Assembly: GCA_026027325.1 (NCBI GenBank)
Contig: JAMSLZ010000007.1
Location: 868,001-932,000, forward strand
Origin: Actinomucor elegans
Lineage: Eukaryota; Mucoromycota; Mucoromycetes; Mucorales; Mucoraceae
Direction of reading: 5' to 3'
DNA length: 64,000 nt
A program made the translations under genes and the position numbers. Numbering within the stretch: position 1 is the first letter of the stretch; the number at the start of each line of letters is the position of its first letter. The notes under the pieces were generated by a model. The model searched no databases and was not told where the DNA came from. It saw only the letters and a program-made list of their open reading frames with translations. Shown piece after piece: positions 22,691 to 35,340 of this stretch.

Positions 22691-23577
22691 TATGAACCTT
22701 TTCGTAGCATACTCGAATTTCTCAATATTTTGGCTATATCTTTTAGCTGGAAACATTTTATTTTTGGAATACATCTTGTAACTAAAATACAATTATGATA
22801 ATGCAATGTATAGATATAGTAATTTTTTATTTTGCTTTTTTTTTTTTTTTTTTTTTTTGACATGGAAAATTCAAGATATCCCCCTGTAAATCAAAAAAAA
22901 AACAAAAAATAGATATAAATAATTTTTATCATGTCATTTGATTATCTAGACTAGTTTGATTGTTATACTATTCGACGCTTCATCAATTTTTTTTATGAAG
23001 CTTGTTAAATGAGCTTGATTTGGTTTAGTTTAAAACATGTAAAAACTCCCCGACCAAAATGAGCTTCAGATCAATTGGATGTATTTAAGTACCGCGTACC
23101 AATCATATTATGTTGTTAATTAGGTTCCGCTTAAAACGCAGAAATACAATGAACTTTAGCCAATCTATAGTTTTGAAATCTTCTTTTTGGTTCCATTCTG
23201 TCATATCTTCGTAATTCTAATTGATTGAACCCAATTAGAGAATATCATTCCGACCTTTTGGTTCCATAGACCTTTCCTTATATATCACAAAGACTTGGGC
23301 GAGACTCGGGATTTTGGATTGTATATGCTTATCAGCATTAGGAAATCAGCGGGGCAAGATACACAAAGAAGTGATCATCCTGCTTGTGTACTCGTTTGAA
23401 GGAACTTGAAATTAAACAGCAGAAAAAGGGGGGGGGGAGCTAAGGGCAAAAAAAAACTGTTCCACAGACCTTTTTTGCTTGAAAAAAGCAGTTTTTTTCT
23501 CGGTTCTTTTTTCAGCCTTTCCTTCTCAAACCTTCTTCCTTCCTTTTTGTATTGAGATTTCAATACTTGATTCCAAC

Positions 23578-26500
23578 ATGTCCAACTCTGGATCTACAGG
23601 ATCGTATACTGATTCCACTGGATTCAGTGTCCTCGGTGACAGTTTACAAATACCAAACTATCACTTTAAAGCAGCACCCATACCGAGTTTAGCTCATGGC
23701 GAAAATGTGGATATCGTATTTGGTTATCGGTAAAATACTTGATGTGAATACTGTGTAGTAATGATGACTAATCCTCTACTCTAGTATTTCGAACAAGAAG
23801 CCAGTGGTTGCAAAAGTATCACCCAATTCATTAAGATTAGAGAGAGAATACTATATTACAAAACGATTATATCAACTTGGCGATGGATCATCATTCTTGG
23901 GTATTTAAACAAACAATATATATAGATATATATTTATATATATTACTCCAAAAAAAAAAACCTTATTAATTCTAATATCTTTTCAAAGTTCGACCCTTGG
24001 ATTATATCCATTTGCCAAGTGGATTGACCATCGTTATATACGCTGATGAAGGACATAATTTCTTGGAATACAGTAAAAAGCAATCTGAAGAATCCAAAAC
24101 ACCCAATGAAGAATCAATGGCCAGTAGACGCCAACTGGAATACGATTCCTATTATCAACCATTGCCTTCGGCCGGATTGCCTAGCAACGGTCCGTTGTAT
24201 GATCTCGGTACTTTTCTTCGTTTCGCCATCAAATGTACAGACTGTCTTGAGTTCATTCATCGAAATAACGTTGTCCATGGCGAAATAAGATTATCTGCTT
24301 TCCAATGGACAGGTGATGATGCTGCCCGTGTTAAAATGTGGAATTTCGGCTCTGGAACTAAATCATTAGAGACATATCTAACAAGCGAAGGGTGGCGAAA
24401 AACTGCTAATAACAAAGAATCCATGGATATGTTACAAAACTTATTAGTTTATATGAGCCCAGAACAAACAGGAAGAACGACCTATGTGCCAGATCATCGC
24501 TCTGATATTTATTCACTTGGTATCGTATTTTTTGTCTTATTGACTGGCAAAAATCCATTTGACGGTGGGCCTTTGGACATTCTGAACGGTATCTTGAGCA
24601 GAAGATTACCGCTGATCCATGAGATTCAATTAGAAGTACCTGAAGTTGTAGCTAGAATTGTAGAGAAGATGACAAACAAGGCAAGATTACGATAATAGAT
24701 AGACCTCTAAAGCATATAACTCATATTTATTATTTAGTCTCCCGATGATCGTTATAGTAGCGCTTATGGTATTCGAGCAGATTTAAAAGAATGTTTGAAA
24801 CGCTTAAGATTTGCTGATGAATCTGTAATCGAAGTATGTATTATGACCTTTTTTTAAATTCATGATTCAATCTAACATTTTAGCAGGTGATTGAATCATT
24901 TCCACTAGCTCAAAAAGACGTAGCTTCAGTTTTCACACTGCCGAAAACCATATATGGTCGGCAAGGTATCATTAGTGAAATGACCTATATCATACAGCGT
25001 GTCGCAGGTGTATATAAATCAATTAGAAATCGACGAGAAAAGTCTTACTCGACTGGTTCTATTATGCCCACCACCGCCAGCGAGAATTTCCACGCAAGCA
25101 GTACTAGCATGAGTGATGATATGAGTGATCGTCTATCATCACATGAAATAAGTAGCGCAACTGGCATTGGTACTGCATCCAAATCCAATGCTTCTCCAAG
25201 TTATTGCAGTGGATTTGACGGCAGTGATACAAGCGTTAATGGAGTAAATCAAAAGCGTAAGCAGGGTGTCGAGATCGTCTCGGTATCTGGTCCCGGTGGT
25301 GTAGGCAAATCCACAATATTTAATGCAGTACAGAATGTAGCAAGGCAACATGGGTAAATATATACTTGAAAAAGAAAGAGGCACTTTAAATACTGATTAA
25401 TCCCACCATGTTAGTTATGTAGCTACAACCAAATTTGATTCAAGACATAAAGTGCCTTACAGTTGCATATTAAAGTCTTTATCTCAAATACTACAACAAA
25501 TCTTGTCTGAATCTGGTGACGAGATCCATACATTTTATAATCATCTCAAATCACACCTTGGTACTCAGTTTTGCAAGATTGAATTACTAGCTGATCTAGT
25601 ACCTGAATTAAAACCTTTATTGGATCCTGTCAATAATGAAAGCAAAGAAGAGACTATTGATCAAATACATCTAGATAATGTCGAGACACGTATTCGATTT
25701 CATAATTTGTTTGTAGAAGTCTTTCGTGCTTTAACACAATGGCGTATGGTGACCTTGGTAAGTTGTTTTTTTTTTAAAAAAAAAATAGGAATTTGAAGTT
25801 CTAAGAACCCCTTGCGGGAATGTTTTACAGTTTCTGGACGATCTTCACTTAGCAGATGATCCGTCATTGGAGTTGATTGAGAGTATGATTGGATCTCGAC
25901 TCAAAATACTGATCTTTATCGCCTACCGGGATCAAGAGGCAACCGAGGTATTGGATCGTCTCGTCAGTAATGAATATGCCACTGTGCATGCATTAAGCAT
26001 TGATGCTCTGGACTTTGATTCTCTGGTCGATTATATCAGTGACGCTCTTCATCGACCTTTAGAAGTCGACCGAGATTCTATCCTGCCACTAGCTGACATG
26101 GTTTACAGAAAGACACGCGGTAACGCCTTTTACACTTCGCAGCTGCTGGCCACGCTCGAAAAGAAAAAGTTTATCTTTTTCAACTGGGAAGAAAACGAAT
26201 GGGATTATAATCTTACAGATATCCAACAAGCCATTATGACCAACGAAGGAGCCGACAAAGACGCCGAGCTCGACATTAGCTTTTTAGTAAACCGACTCAA
26301 AGAGTTGCCGCTGGATGGCCAACGTCTATTAAAATGGGCTTCATTTGTTGGTGATACCTTTTCGTGGAACACAGTCAAATACTTGATGGTGCATTCTGAT
26401 CCCGAATCAGAACTGTCTGATACCAATTCAGATTATTCATCCGCACGGACAGCTGATGATGATCAATCATCTGTGTCTACGGCTCGTTTGACAGCCACAA

Positions 26501-29500
26501 CACCACATGATGAATCGAATAGTTTAGTCAAGTTTCAGTCAAAGGCAAACTCAATTGGAAGCACGTCGAAGTCATCTTCTCGTAGGTCACGCGACCCTAT
26601 TAATGGCTTACAAGCTGCACTTCAAGAAGGTTACATTCTGCCTTTAGAAAGTGATGAATTCAAATGGTCGCACGACCGTTATTCTCAAGCTGCAATGGAA
26701 TTGGCTGATCCGAGAACGCGAGAAAAGATTCATCTGAAAATAGCCAAGTACCTGTTGAACAGTAAAGGTTTGCAAGTACCCCTAAATTCGATAGTCTGTA
26801 CCTCTTACCTTTTTTATCTCATTTATTTTAGAAGAAGAAGTGGCGGATAAGTTCTTAATTGCAGATCACTTACTAAAATGCTTGAATTTGGTGCACGACC
26901 TCGACCAGAAAACCTGTTACAAGGATATTCTGTATGAAGCAGGTAACCGGGCACGCGCATCAGGAGCTCACAAGATGGGGTTTTCTTATTACAAAGCTGC
27001 TATTTCGCTATTGGATCCATCAACTGCTTGGGAAGGCGACCTCTATACTAGCACACACTATCTTTATACCAATGCTGTCTCTCTCAGTTGGGTCGTAGGC
27101 GAATACCATGCTACTGAAACCTATCTTGATGCCATCTTTGCACACACCACTGACCCCATGGACCGGGTTATCGCTTACCGTATCCAGCACAGGTACTTCT
27201 TTGCACGTCAGATGCACAGTGAAGGTATGAAGGCCCTACATGACTGCTTGGCTGAACTTGATATCGAGGACTTTAATCTCCAAGTTACCCGTGAAGAACT
27301 CGATAAAACTTACAAGCAAGTAGTCCAACTCTTGGACACTATGACAATTGAAGCTGTGTGCAAGATGGATGCTTGCGAGGATCCCAAACTCAAAGCCATC
27401 ATGAGTGTTATTGAAGAGATGTGTACCGCCGCCTATTGGCTGGGCAAACAGACAGAAATGTTTTACTTGGCTACCAAGGCCGTGTTCTTTTCCTTGACCG
27501 AAGGCCTGACTTCTGTCAGCGGCGTTGCACTGATCTATATGGGTGTATGCGCAGTCGAAATCTATCAAGAATACAAATACGGTGAAGAACTGGGTGCTGC
27601 GGGTTTGACTGTAATAGAAAAACATGGTGGTAACAGTGAAAAAGGACGTGCCGTCTTCTTGTACAATAACTTTCTAATTATGTGGAAGTACCATCAGAAG
27701 GAATCTATCCAACATTATCGCCAGAGCTTGAAGTATTCGATTGCCGCTGGTGACCGTATTTATGCTTCGTTCTCACATTTGCATATCGCTTGTTCGATGT
27801 TTTATGCAGGTGAGAATTTGGCTAATACCTTGATGGAAGCTGAAAGCTGTTATGATGATATTCATGCTTGGTCTTCTTCAGTGGATACAAATATCCTCAT
27901 CATGGCAGTGATTCGTACTATCAAAGCATTACAAGGCCATACGTTTAATACTACCCCAGAGGAGATTTTTGATGGCGATGATGGTTTTAATGATAGCCAT
28001 TTCATTGCTGAAAGTTGTAAACAGAGTGTCAACTTTTATGTAACTTTGAATTGGTATGATTCCTTCCGCATGCTGCCTCTTGTACTCTACGAGCATTACG
28101 ATTATGCTATTTCTGTTGGTTATATGTGTATCCGTGGTATTCATAATCATCCTTGTCATCGACATACTCGTATGATGGTAATGCTACACTCTTTGGCTCT
28201 TTTACAAAAGATCCGCCAGGAACGCGATAGCTTGACCCAAGAAGAATTCGATATGTACATGACACGCGTTGAAGATAACCAGTCTAGACTAAAGCCTTGG
28301 ATTGAGCATTCTCGTGTCAATTATATCATGTGGTATACACTAGTAGAGGCAGAAAAATCTTCTATCCTATCAAACGATATAGGCAAAACTGTGAGACTAT
28401 ACGAAGAAGCTATTGATCAATGCCGCGAAGGCAATTGGTATCTTTGTCTATGCTTTGCTCATGAGTATGCTGGTGCATTCTATGCTCGCATCGGCATGAA
28501 GAACGTTGCATACGGATTGATCAAGAAATCCATCAATTTATACATGAACCACGGCTCTTATGGAAAAGCGCATCATGTCAGCACCAAATACAGCACCTTA
28601 TTGACCGAGTACGATGATAATCGCGCTGAATCGCATGATATGGGTATCCAAACTGATCCCTTCCCTTTCTTGGGCCCGCAAGGACCTACATGGAGCACTT
28701 CTTCTATTGGTCAAGCACCTCTAAACGCGCTCAATGAACCATTTGTCTCTGAAACCATCCCTCCCGTTACTACAGAACAGACGCTGTTGACATTGGATAT
28801 CCTTGATATGGCTTCTATTCTCAAGAGTTCTCAAGTCATTTCTTCTGAAGTCAAGTTTGATTCACTATTAAAATCCATGATGTCCATTATCCTCGAAAAC
28901 TCGGGAGCAGACTGCGGTGCCATTATTGTCAAAGAAGAAAAGTATGGCATGTGTGCCTATGGAAGCCAATTAGACGGCTCCATGACATTCGATCCACCTC
29001 GTCCTTTAGCCGAAGATGATGAATTAGTCAGCAGTCGTATTATCCACCATACAATTAACACGAGCGAAAGTATCTTTATACACAATGTAGAACAAGACGC
29101 AAGGTTTGCTGTGGGCCCTTGGTACAAACGCGTTGGTGGCAAGTCTGTGATTTGTATGCCTATCATTCACAAAAGCGCTTTGGCTGGCTGCTTGTTCCTT
29201 GAAGGCTCCTGTGGTATCTTTACTCAACGCCATGTTACCGTATTGAGCTTGCTGTGTCAGCAAATGGGTATCTCCATTACAAATGCATTTTTATTCAAGT
29301 CCGTACAACGTGTCACTATGGCTAATATGCGCATGATTGAAATGCAAAAGAAGGCTCTAGAGGATGCTCGCAAGAGTAAAGAAGCAGCAGTACGAGCTAC
29401 CCGGTTAAGAGAGATCTTTTTGGCCAACATGAGTCACGAAATCAGAACACCGTTTTCAGGCTTTTATGGTATGATCTCATTGTTGGCTGAGACAGATCTA

Positions 29501-31430
29501 GATCCTGAACAGCGTGATTTGGTGAAAACTGCTAAGGAATCCTGCGAGATCTTGCTACAAATCATTGATGATCTACTCAACTTTTCCAAGCTACAAGCTG
29601 GTAAAGTGACCTTGGATTTGTCACCTATAGTAGTGGAAGATTTGATTGCAGATGTAGTAGAAATGATGATTGCTATGGCTATACAAAAGAACATCAATGT
29701 TGCCTATATGGTAGCAGATAATGTACCTTTAGTTGTAATGGCTGATGGAAACAGGCTGAGACAGGTGTTGATTAACCTACTGGGCAATGCTATCAAGTTT
29801 ACTCATGAAGGCGAGATTCGTATTCATTGTACTTTGGATCCTAATCAACCACCACCACAGCAAGGCAATACTGATCAAATTGCTCTAATGTTTGAAGTAA
29901 TTGATACAGGCATTGGTATCAGTGATGAACAAAGAAAAGTACTGTTTGAGCCCTTTTCTCAAGTGGATGGCAGTACAACGTAAGTACATAGTTTTTGTTT
30001 TTTTTTAATAGTAGTGTTTGACATTCTATAATAGTCGCAAATATGGTGGCACTGGTCTTGGCCTTTCTATTTGTCTACAACTTGTCCAACTCATGTCTGG
30101 TTCCATCAATGTTTCAAGCGTTCCAGGCAAAGGATCCGACTTTTACTTTAGTGTTCGCGTCTCTAAATTGCGAGCACAAGCTTCCAAATCACTTCAAACC
30201 TCTGAAGGTTATTATGACGAACGTACAACGCTGTTGAGATGTCTCTCTTCGCTCAAGGTCTTGGCTATCTCCAAGTATGCAGCTACCATAGACATGATTC
30301 GTTTCTTGATGCCCGGTATCCACGTGGAAGGAGTCTTACAAATTGATGAGTTTGAGAAACGAGTGACACAGGCAAAGTACGACGTTATTATTGTTGGGTT
30401 ATATATGAACCCAGATAACAGCGCTGCCACGCGTTCAACAAGTGCTTGGTTAGAAGAAGCCAGTAAAGTTAACAAGGACTGTTTGATTGTTATCATGAAT
30501 TATCCAGCTGTCGGCTTGGTTAATGGTAAATCTGGTTTGATTGAACATATATCCAATCAAAGACTGTCGTGCAAGGCAATTCGTATGGCTGTACCTTTAA
30601 GACGTATCAAACTGTTGCGTACTATTGGTGAAGTATTGAACAAAACGCTGCCTACTCCTTCTACCAATAATATCAGATCCAAAACTATCAAACTGATTAC
30701 AGATGAAGAAAGAGCTTTATTTAGCAATATGAATATACTGATTGCAGAAGGTAAGATCCAAAACGCTTTGTTGGTTGATCAATGAAACTAATTGTTTAAT
30801 ATGTATAGATAATCCCGTTGCACAAAAACTGTTACTCAAACAATTAACCCGACTGGGTTTCCAGGTGGAATGTGCTAATAACGGTCTGGAAGCTGTTAAC
30901 GCGTGGATTAACCATCCTGATGGTTATTTTGTCATGGCCTTTTTCGACCATCATATGCCCAAGGTAAGTTTCAGATATATATCCATGTGTGTGTATATAT
31001 ATATATTCATACCATCATAGTGTGATGGTGTTGCCGCGACCAAGAAAATCAGAGAGATAGAAACTAGTGAAGGAAGAGCCAGTAGATTTCCTATCGTTGC
31101 TCTGACAGCTGATGTTCAAGAAAGTGCTAAACAAATCTGTATCAATGCAGGCATGGATGGGTAAGCAATAACTTCAACCATAATTTATAGAATCTAACTC
31201 TTTGTGTCTATATTAGTTACTTGACTAAGCCCTTGAATCAAAAGATCTTGGCTGAATCACTAAGGACATATTGTCGACCGTCCAATACTGCTACTACACC
31301 TAATCATACTGATGATAATCCTAATAATATTACCACCACCACCACTACTACTACTACTACCACTACTGCTAGTCAGCTTGCAGAAGAAACTAATCATACT
31401 GTAACAAAATTAGCAGTTACAGACAAATAA
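23578..31430 (+). CDS. Hybrid histidine kinase: kinase-like, ATPase, GAF, HK and receiver domains
   Basis: 2392 residues in 12 exons (23578-23729, 23785-23900, 23989-24680, 24738-24833, 24884-25353, 25415-25757, 25831-26767, 26832-29979, 30035-30750, 30809-30963, 31021-31160, 31217-31430). Order: Ser/Thr-kinase-like domain (about 1-355); AAA-type ATPase with P-loop GPGGVGKS (about 487) and Walker B LVFLDDLH (about 623); TPR-like helices; GAF (about 1610-1775); DHp with NMSHEIRTP (His about 1804); HATPase with N box, DTGIGI and GGTGLGL; a degenerate receiver (about 2058-2180); a true receiver with AEDN, Asp about 2269 and YLTKP. This is the architecture of S. pombe Mak2/Mak3 and Candida Chk1, peroxide-stress phosphorelay sensors. 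The kinase-like domain reads HGEIRLSAF and NFG where active kinases have HRD and DFG, so it is probably inactive. The intron at 24681 has a GC donor. Confidence 0.93.
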
Positions 31431-31867
31431 AGCTTACTATCATATTATATTATATTATATTATACATTTTCATACTAATGAAGATCCCATATGAAAACAC
31501 ACCCTTATCTTAAAGATCCCCTGAATTATACTGTAAACAATAAACATAACTATATATGTAATTCTGCTTCAAACGTCTTGTATATGTACGTGTCTTTTAA
31601 TTTGAACATAATACAGTCCAGAAGCTTATATACCCATCTCGGGGTCGGAATCATAACTAATCGTCTTTGTTATTGTTAGGTCACAAGTTTCTGTGACTAA
31701 TAAAAGCAGAAACCTCGTTTTTACACCCTATAAACGAGCTTCTACTGCTTGCTACTGTTGGCTGGGTTGGGCTGGGCTGGGCTTGCCTAGTTCAAATATA
31801 AAACTCCTTATATATATTCTTTTCTTTCTTTCTTTTTCTTTATGAAAGTATTAGCATACACAAGGAA
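31431..31867. other. Intergenic region with hairpins and microsatellites
   Basis: It contains an ATATT-type repeat (about 31438-31465), two hairpins (31680-31697 and 31706-31748), a GGCTG/GGGCT repeat (about 31757-31785), and a C/T-rich tract (31818-31842) just before the NVJ2-like start codon, as seen before many genes here. Confidence 0.65.
31706..31748 (+). promoter_or_regulatory. Imperfect hairpin upstream of NVJ2-like gene
   Basis: Outer stem GCAG/CTGC and inner stem CTCGTTT/AAACGAG surround an 11-base loop. A second small hairpin (GTCACA/TGTGAC) lies directly upstream. Both fall 120-190 bases before the start codon. A regulatory role is only inferred. Confidence 0.35.
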
Positions 31868-33820
31868 ATGGTACAGTTTTCTTTCAAGTATATACTTGCC
31901 TATATCCTAGGTGGATTGACTCTATTTCCATTGACAATTATACTTGTTTATGCTTTATATCTTGTACATACACACCTTCTGCAACCCATTCATGATACCC
32001 TCTTCAGCAATAAGCCAAAGCCAGTCAATACATCACCTTATGATGAAACATTACCTGATAACCAACAACAAACAGACGAAGGTCACCTATACAAAGTAGG
32101 CTGGTTACGCGTATCTCGAGACCAAGAACAATCTTTACCAGACGAATCTATCGGAGATATGGTGAAAAACTATATCATATCAGGTAAAAACAAACGGGAG
32201 AATGCCAATGTCTACTTTTCTGTATTGAAATACAACACGCTATATCTATACGACTCTGAAAAGCAATTGGATTGTAAAGGTGTTATTAATCTCGGTCACC
32301 ATACAGTGCAGATGCATCCACCTGGTTTACAAGACTATGAACTCTATTCGAAACCTCACTTGATCAAACTCTCTGGAAACGAGGGGGATTACTATATCAA
32401 TTGTCATAAATGTATCGATAAAGAAGATTGGTACTTTTCTTTCCTTAGAGCTTCTAAATCCACCCTACCAAGAGGAGAAATCCAACACGATAAAACGCAT
32501 TTCGATCAGACTGCGATGAACCACCTGATTACTATGGTTCATAGTGACGAACATCATTTTCAAACTCAATGGCTAAATGCTATCCTTGGCCGTATCTTCT
32601 TTGGTGTGTATCGTACAGAGGATATCAAAGACGCTTTATACAAGAAGGTAATTACAAAATTAGACAAGATCAATGCAAAACGACCTCCTTTTTTGGGTGA
32701 AATCACAGTACGATCGGTTGATCCAGGTCATGCCTTGCCCCGTTTTACGCAACCTAAACTATTGGGTCTCAGTCCTACTGGTGAATTGACAGCAGAGGCT
32801 CACATGCACTATGATGGAGGGTTTCGCATTGAAATCGAGACCGTGTTGAAATGGAAGTATTCGGACCGATTAAGGCCCTTGACAATGGATCTGGTGCTGG
32901 GTATCACATTGAAAGAAATTGAAGGTAAACTGCTGATCAAGATCAAAGAACCACCAACCAATCGATTCTGGTATGCGTTCTACGAGTGTCCCAAGATGGA
33001 ATGGAAAGTAGAGCCTGTCGTTTGGGAGAAACGGGTCGGTTACTCGGTCGTAGTGAAGGCAATAGAGCAAAAAATTCAAGAGTTCATTATGGAAACCATG
33101 GTTCTGCCTCATTTCGATGATATCACATTTTTCCCAACGAATGGGGTAGGTGGCATATTTGAGAAATCAGTTGATGAGCCAGTCGAATTGCCACCTGCTC
33201 AAGAAACTGCACCTGTACCGATTGTTACCAACAGTAAAAAGAAAAAAGACAGGCTTTTACAAGATGAAGCCTTATTGACTACGGCTAGATCTTTGCCTGT
33301 ACTCTTTTCCGCAGCAGTACCAGTGCGTACACCAGCAGAAGAAATCAACATCAGTTATGACTTGTCAACTTCACCGCCCAAAGATACCCTCTTTTATGAA
33401 CAGAAGCAGCCAGAACTGTCTGCATTTTCTACTTCACCAGATGACGCGTCCTTACTCAGTTCTTCCCCATCCTCTTCAGTCACTATTGAAGAGCGTACAA
33501 TATCACAAATACTGAGTAATGAATCCGACTCTTCATGTGATAATAATACCTTACCACAACACAATATACAAATCACCTATTCAACTGAAAGTCAAACAAC
33601 CCTAAGTAGCATGGATTCTTGTACCAATGATTCTATTGCAACTAACACTGTTCGACTAAGAAAGAGTTCTTCTTTAGCTCTTCTTAAACCAAAAACTGGT
33701 GCATCTACCGCTATAAACGTTTCTCCTGCTATGGCTCATAAAACACAAAAAGAAATCAGCATCATCGACACCTCTTCCTCCTCTTCTGCATCAGTCGCTG
33801 TTGTATCAACTACTGCTTAG
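31868..33820 (+). CDS. NVJ2: NVJ2/TEX2-type lipid transfer protein (TM-PH-SMP)
   Basis: Intronless, 650 residues. An N-terminal membrane anchor (residues about 8-33) is followed by a PH domain (about 75-200, ending in EDWYFSFLRAS). An SMP lipid-binding domain comes next (about 218-425, with WLNAILGRIFFGVYRTEDIK, LLGLSPTGELTAEAHMHYDGG and the PPTNRFWYAFYECPKMEWKVEPVVW block). The C-terminal tail is Ser/Thr/Pro-rich, low complexity and probably unstructured. Yeast Nvj2 and animal TEX2 have this order. They sit in the ER or nuclear envelope and transfer ceramide or other lipids at contacts with vacuole, Golgi or endosomes. The function here is inferred from family. The start ATG is directly preceded by a C/T-rich leader, which supports the choice. 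Confidence 0.93.
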   Translation: MVQFSFKYILAYILGGLTLFPLTIILVYALYLVHTHLLQPIHDTLFSNKPKPVNTSPYDETLPDNQQQTDEGHLYKVGWLRVSRDQEQSLPDESIGDMVKNYIISGKNKRENANVYFSVLKYNTLYLYDSEKQLDCKGVINLGHHTVQMHPPGLQDYELYSKPHLIKLSGNEGDYYINCHKCIDKEDWYFSFLRASKSTLPRGEIQHDKTHFDQTAMNHLITMVHSDEHHFQTQWLNAILGRIFFGVYRTEDIKDALYKKVITKLDKINAKRPPFLGEITVRSVDPGHALPRFTQPKLLGLSPTGELTAEAHMHYDGGFRIEIETVLKWKYSDRLRPLTMDLVLGITLKEIEGKLLIKIKEPPTNRFWYAFYECPKMEWKVEPVVWEKRVGYSVVVKAIEQKIQEFIMETMVLPHFDDITFFPTNGVGGIFEKSVDEPVELPPAQETAPVPIVTNSKKKKDRLLQDEALLTTARSLPVLFSAAVPVRTPAEEINISYDLSTSPPKDTLFYEQKQPELSAFSTSPDDASLLSSSPSSSVTIEERTISQILSNESDSSCDNNTLPQHNIQITYSTESQTTLSSMDSCTNDSIATNTVRLRKSSSLALLKPKTGASTAINVSPAMAHKTQKEISIIDTSSSSSASVAVVSTTA

Positions 33821-34089
33821 ATTCTTCTATATAAATACTACCATCTACATATTATAAAGTGCATCAAATTAAACCCAACTCATTGTATACATTCACACAA
33901 TAAAAGAAAATTTGAAAACAATAACAATATATTACTAATAATGTCTTGATTTTTTTTCTATGCTAAAGAATGCTTCTTAATCATAAAATCATAGTATAAT
34001 TGGTCAGCAGAAAAATGCATCGTTTTTATTGGCTATGTAAATTGAAGTTGTTAACCAAGCATCACATGAAATATAATTATGCGGATGGC

Positions 34090-34133
<44 letters not shown>
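34090..34133. repeat. AAT trinucleotide microsatellite
   Basis: About 14 uninterrupted AAT (ATA/TAA) units in noncoding DNA downstream of the NVJ2-like gene. Confidence 0.95.
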
Positions 34134-34135
<2 letters not shown>

Positions 34136-34479
34136 CAACAACAACTCTTCATGAGCATGGAGTATCGGTCAAATACAATATTTTTACTAGAATACGTTGA
34201 GAACTATTAAATCATTAGATGATAGATTGCATTTAATTCTCAGTGCATCCTTAAAGTATAATGCAATCACAGCATTTCAGTCAAATCGTTATTTTAATAG
34301 ATTCGATGCTTCATTTTAAGCATGCAATGGTCTTTAAATGCGACATGAAAAAGGAATCTCTCGAAAAATGAATCGAATTCAGAAAAACCACATGGGTAAT
34401 ATACTCCTTAGACCTAAGCAACTTAAATTGTGTTCTGTGAAGCGTGCAGAGAGAACTTCCAAGGCGTATTTTATTAACA

Positions 34480-35340
34480 CTAGATTCGAAATGCTATACA
34501 GTACGCAGAAGTATTTTTGTTATATATAAACTACTCAAGCTATAGTCACACTTGTAATAATGCTCTTGCATCATCTTATATCTTGAGTAACTCAGTGAAC
34601 GAACGCAAATGTCAAATTATCTTTGCTCCATTCAACATATCTTTGGATAGTACACACATTTTATCAACATATTTTTTCTGTAATAGCCAAGACTTTATCA
34701 AGAAAATATGAGACCAGAGTTCAAGAATGAGTTTGCATGCATAATAGTGAGGGGATATCTTTGTAACAGCCCTGAATGGAGGTTATAATAGATAGTTCAG
34801 AGATATGTGATATAATCTAAATTTCTTGTTCAAAATACAAATATTTTGCTGCTTTAGTTGCCTTATAGATATTATAATAGGGGATGCTTTAGACACTTCG
34901 CATAATCCTCTCGTTGGGTCCCGCATAAATTTGCCAACTCGGGCCCTATTAGCTTCTATACAATACATAGAGTATATTGACGTGTAAGTTATGCTTTAAA
35001 AAATAATGCTGGATTAGGAACTGCATCTCTAAAACGTCCTCAACATGTCAAGAAGCGGCACAATGATCTTCTCCTGCTGTTTTCCCTAATACCAGATGGC
35101 TAATGAGCCATTACAATAATACTATACACATCGTCTTCCATTATATGACACTTCTTGTCTTTGGTGATGGTTTATAAACCTGTTTTTCAGATTCTATAAC
35201 TCCTCATGAAGTGCATATTAACGCTTAATGAATAAAAAAAAAAAAAAAAGCATGCACCAGTATAAATATGTATATCAAATCTATACTTCATAACCGTTCC
35301 CAATTTAATATTGTTTTTGAAAAGTAACCCATACTCAAGA
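34480..35340 (+). repeat. Degenerate family B repeat, copy 2
   Basis: Counterpart of 21915-22690. It keeps TTTTTGTTATATATAAACTACTCAAG at the left and the AAACCTGTTTTTCAG block. A 16-base poly(A) run followed by GCATGCACCAGTATAAATA lies near the right end. Confidence 0.5.

Larger units (their letters stand above)
21362..23577. other. Repeat-rich intergenic DNA
   Basis: About 2.2 kb without an intact gene. It holds one family A copy and one family B copy. Poly(T) and G runs occur near 22836-22858 and 23428-23438. The right end is the promoter and leader side of the histidine kinase gene. Confidence 0.6.

Noticed and set aside
22612..22863. 83-codon minus-strand frame starting with poly-lysine
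   Set aside because: It is the translation of a poly(T) tract and family B repeat.
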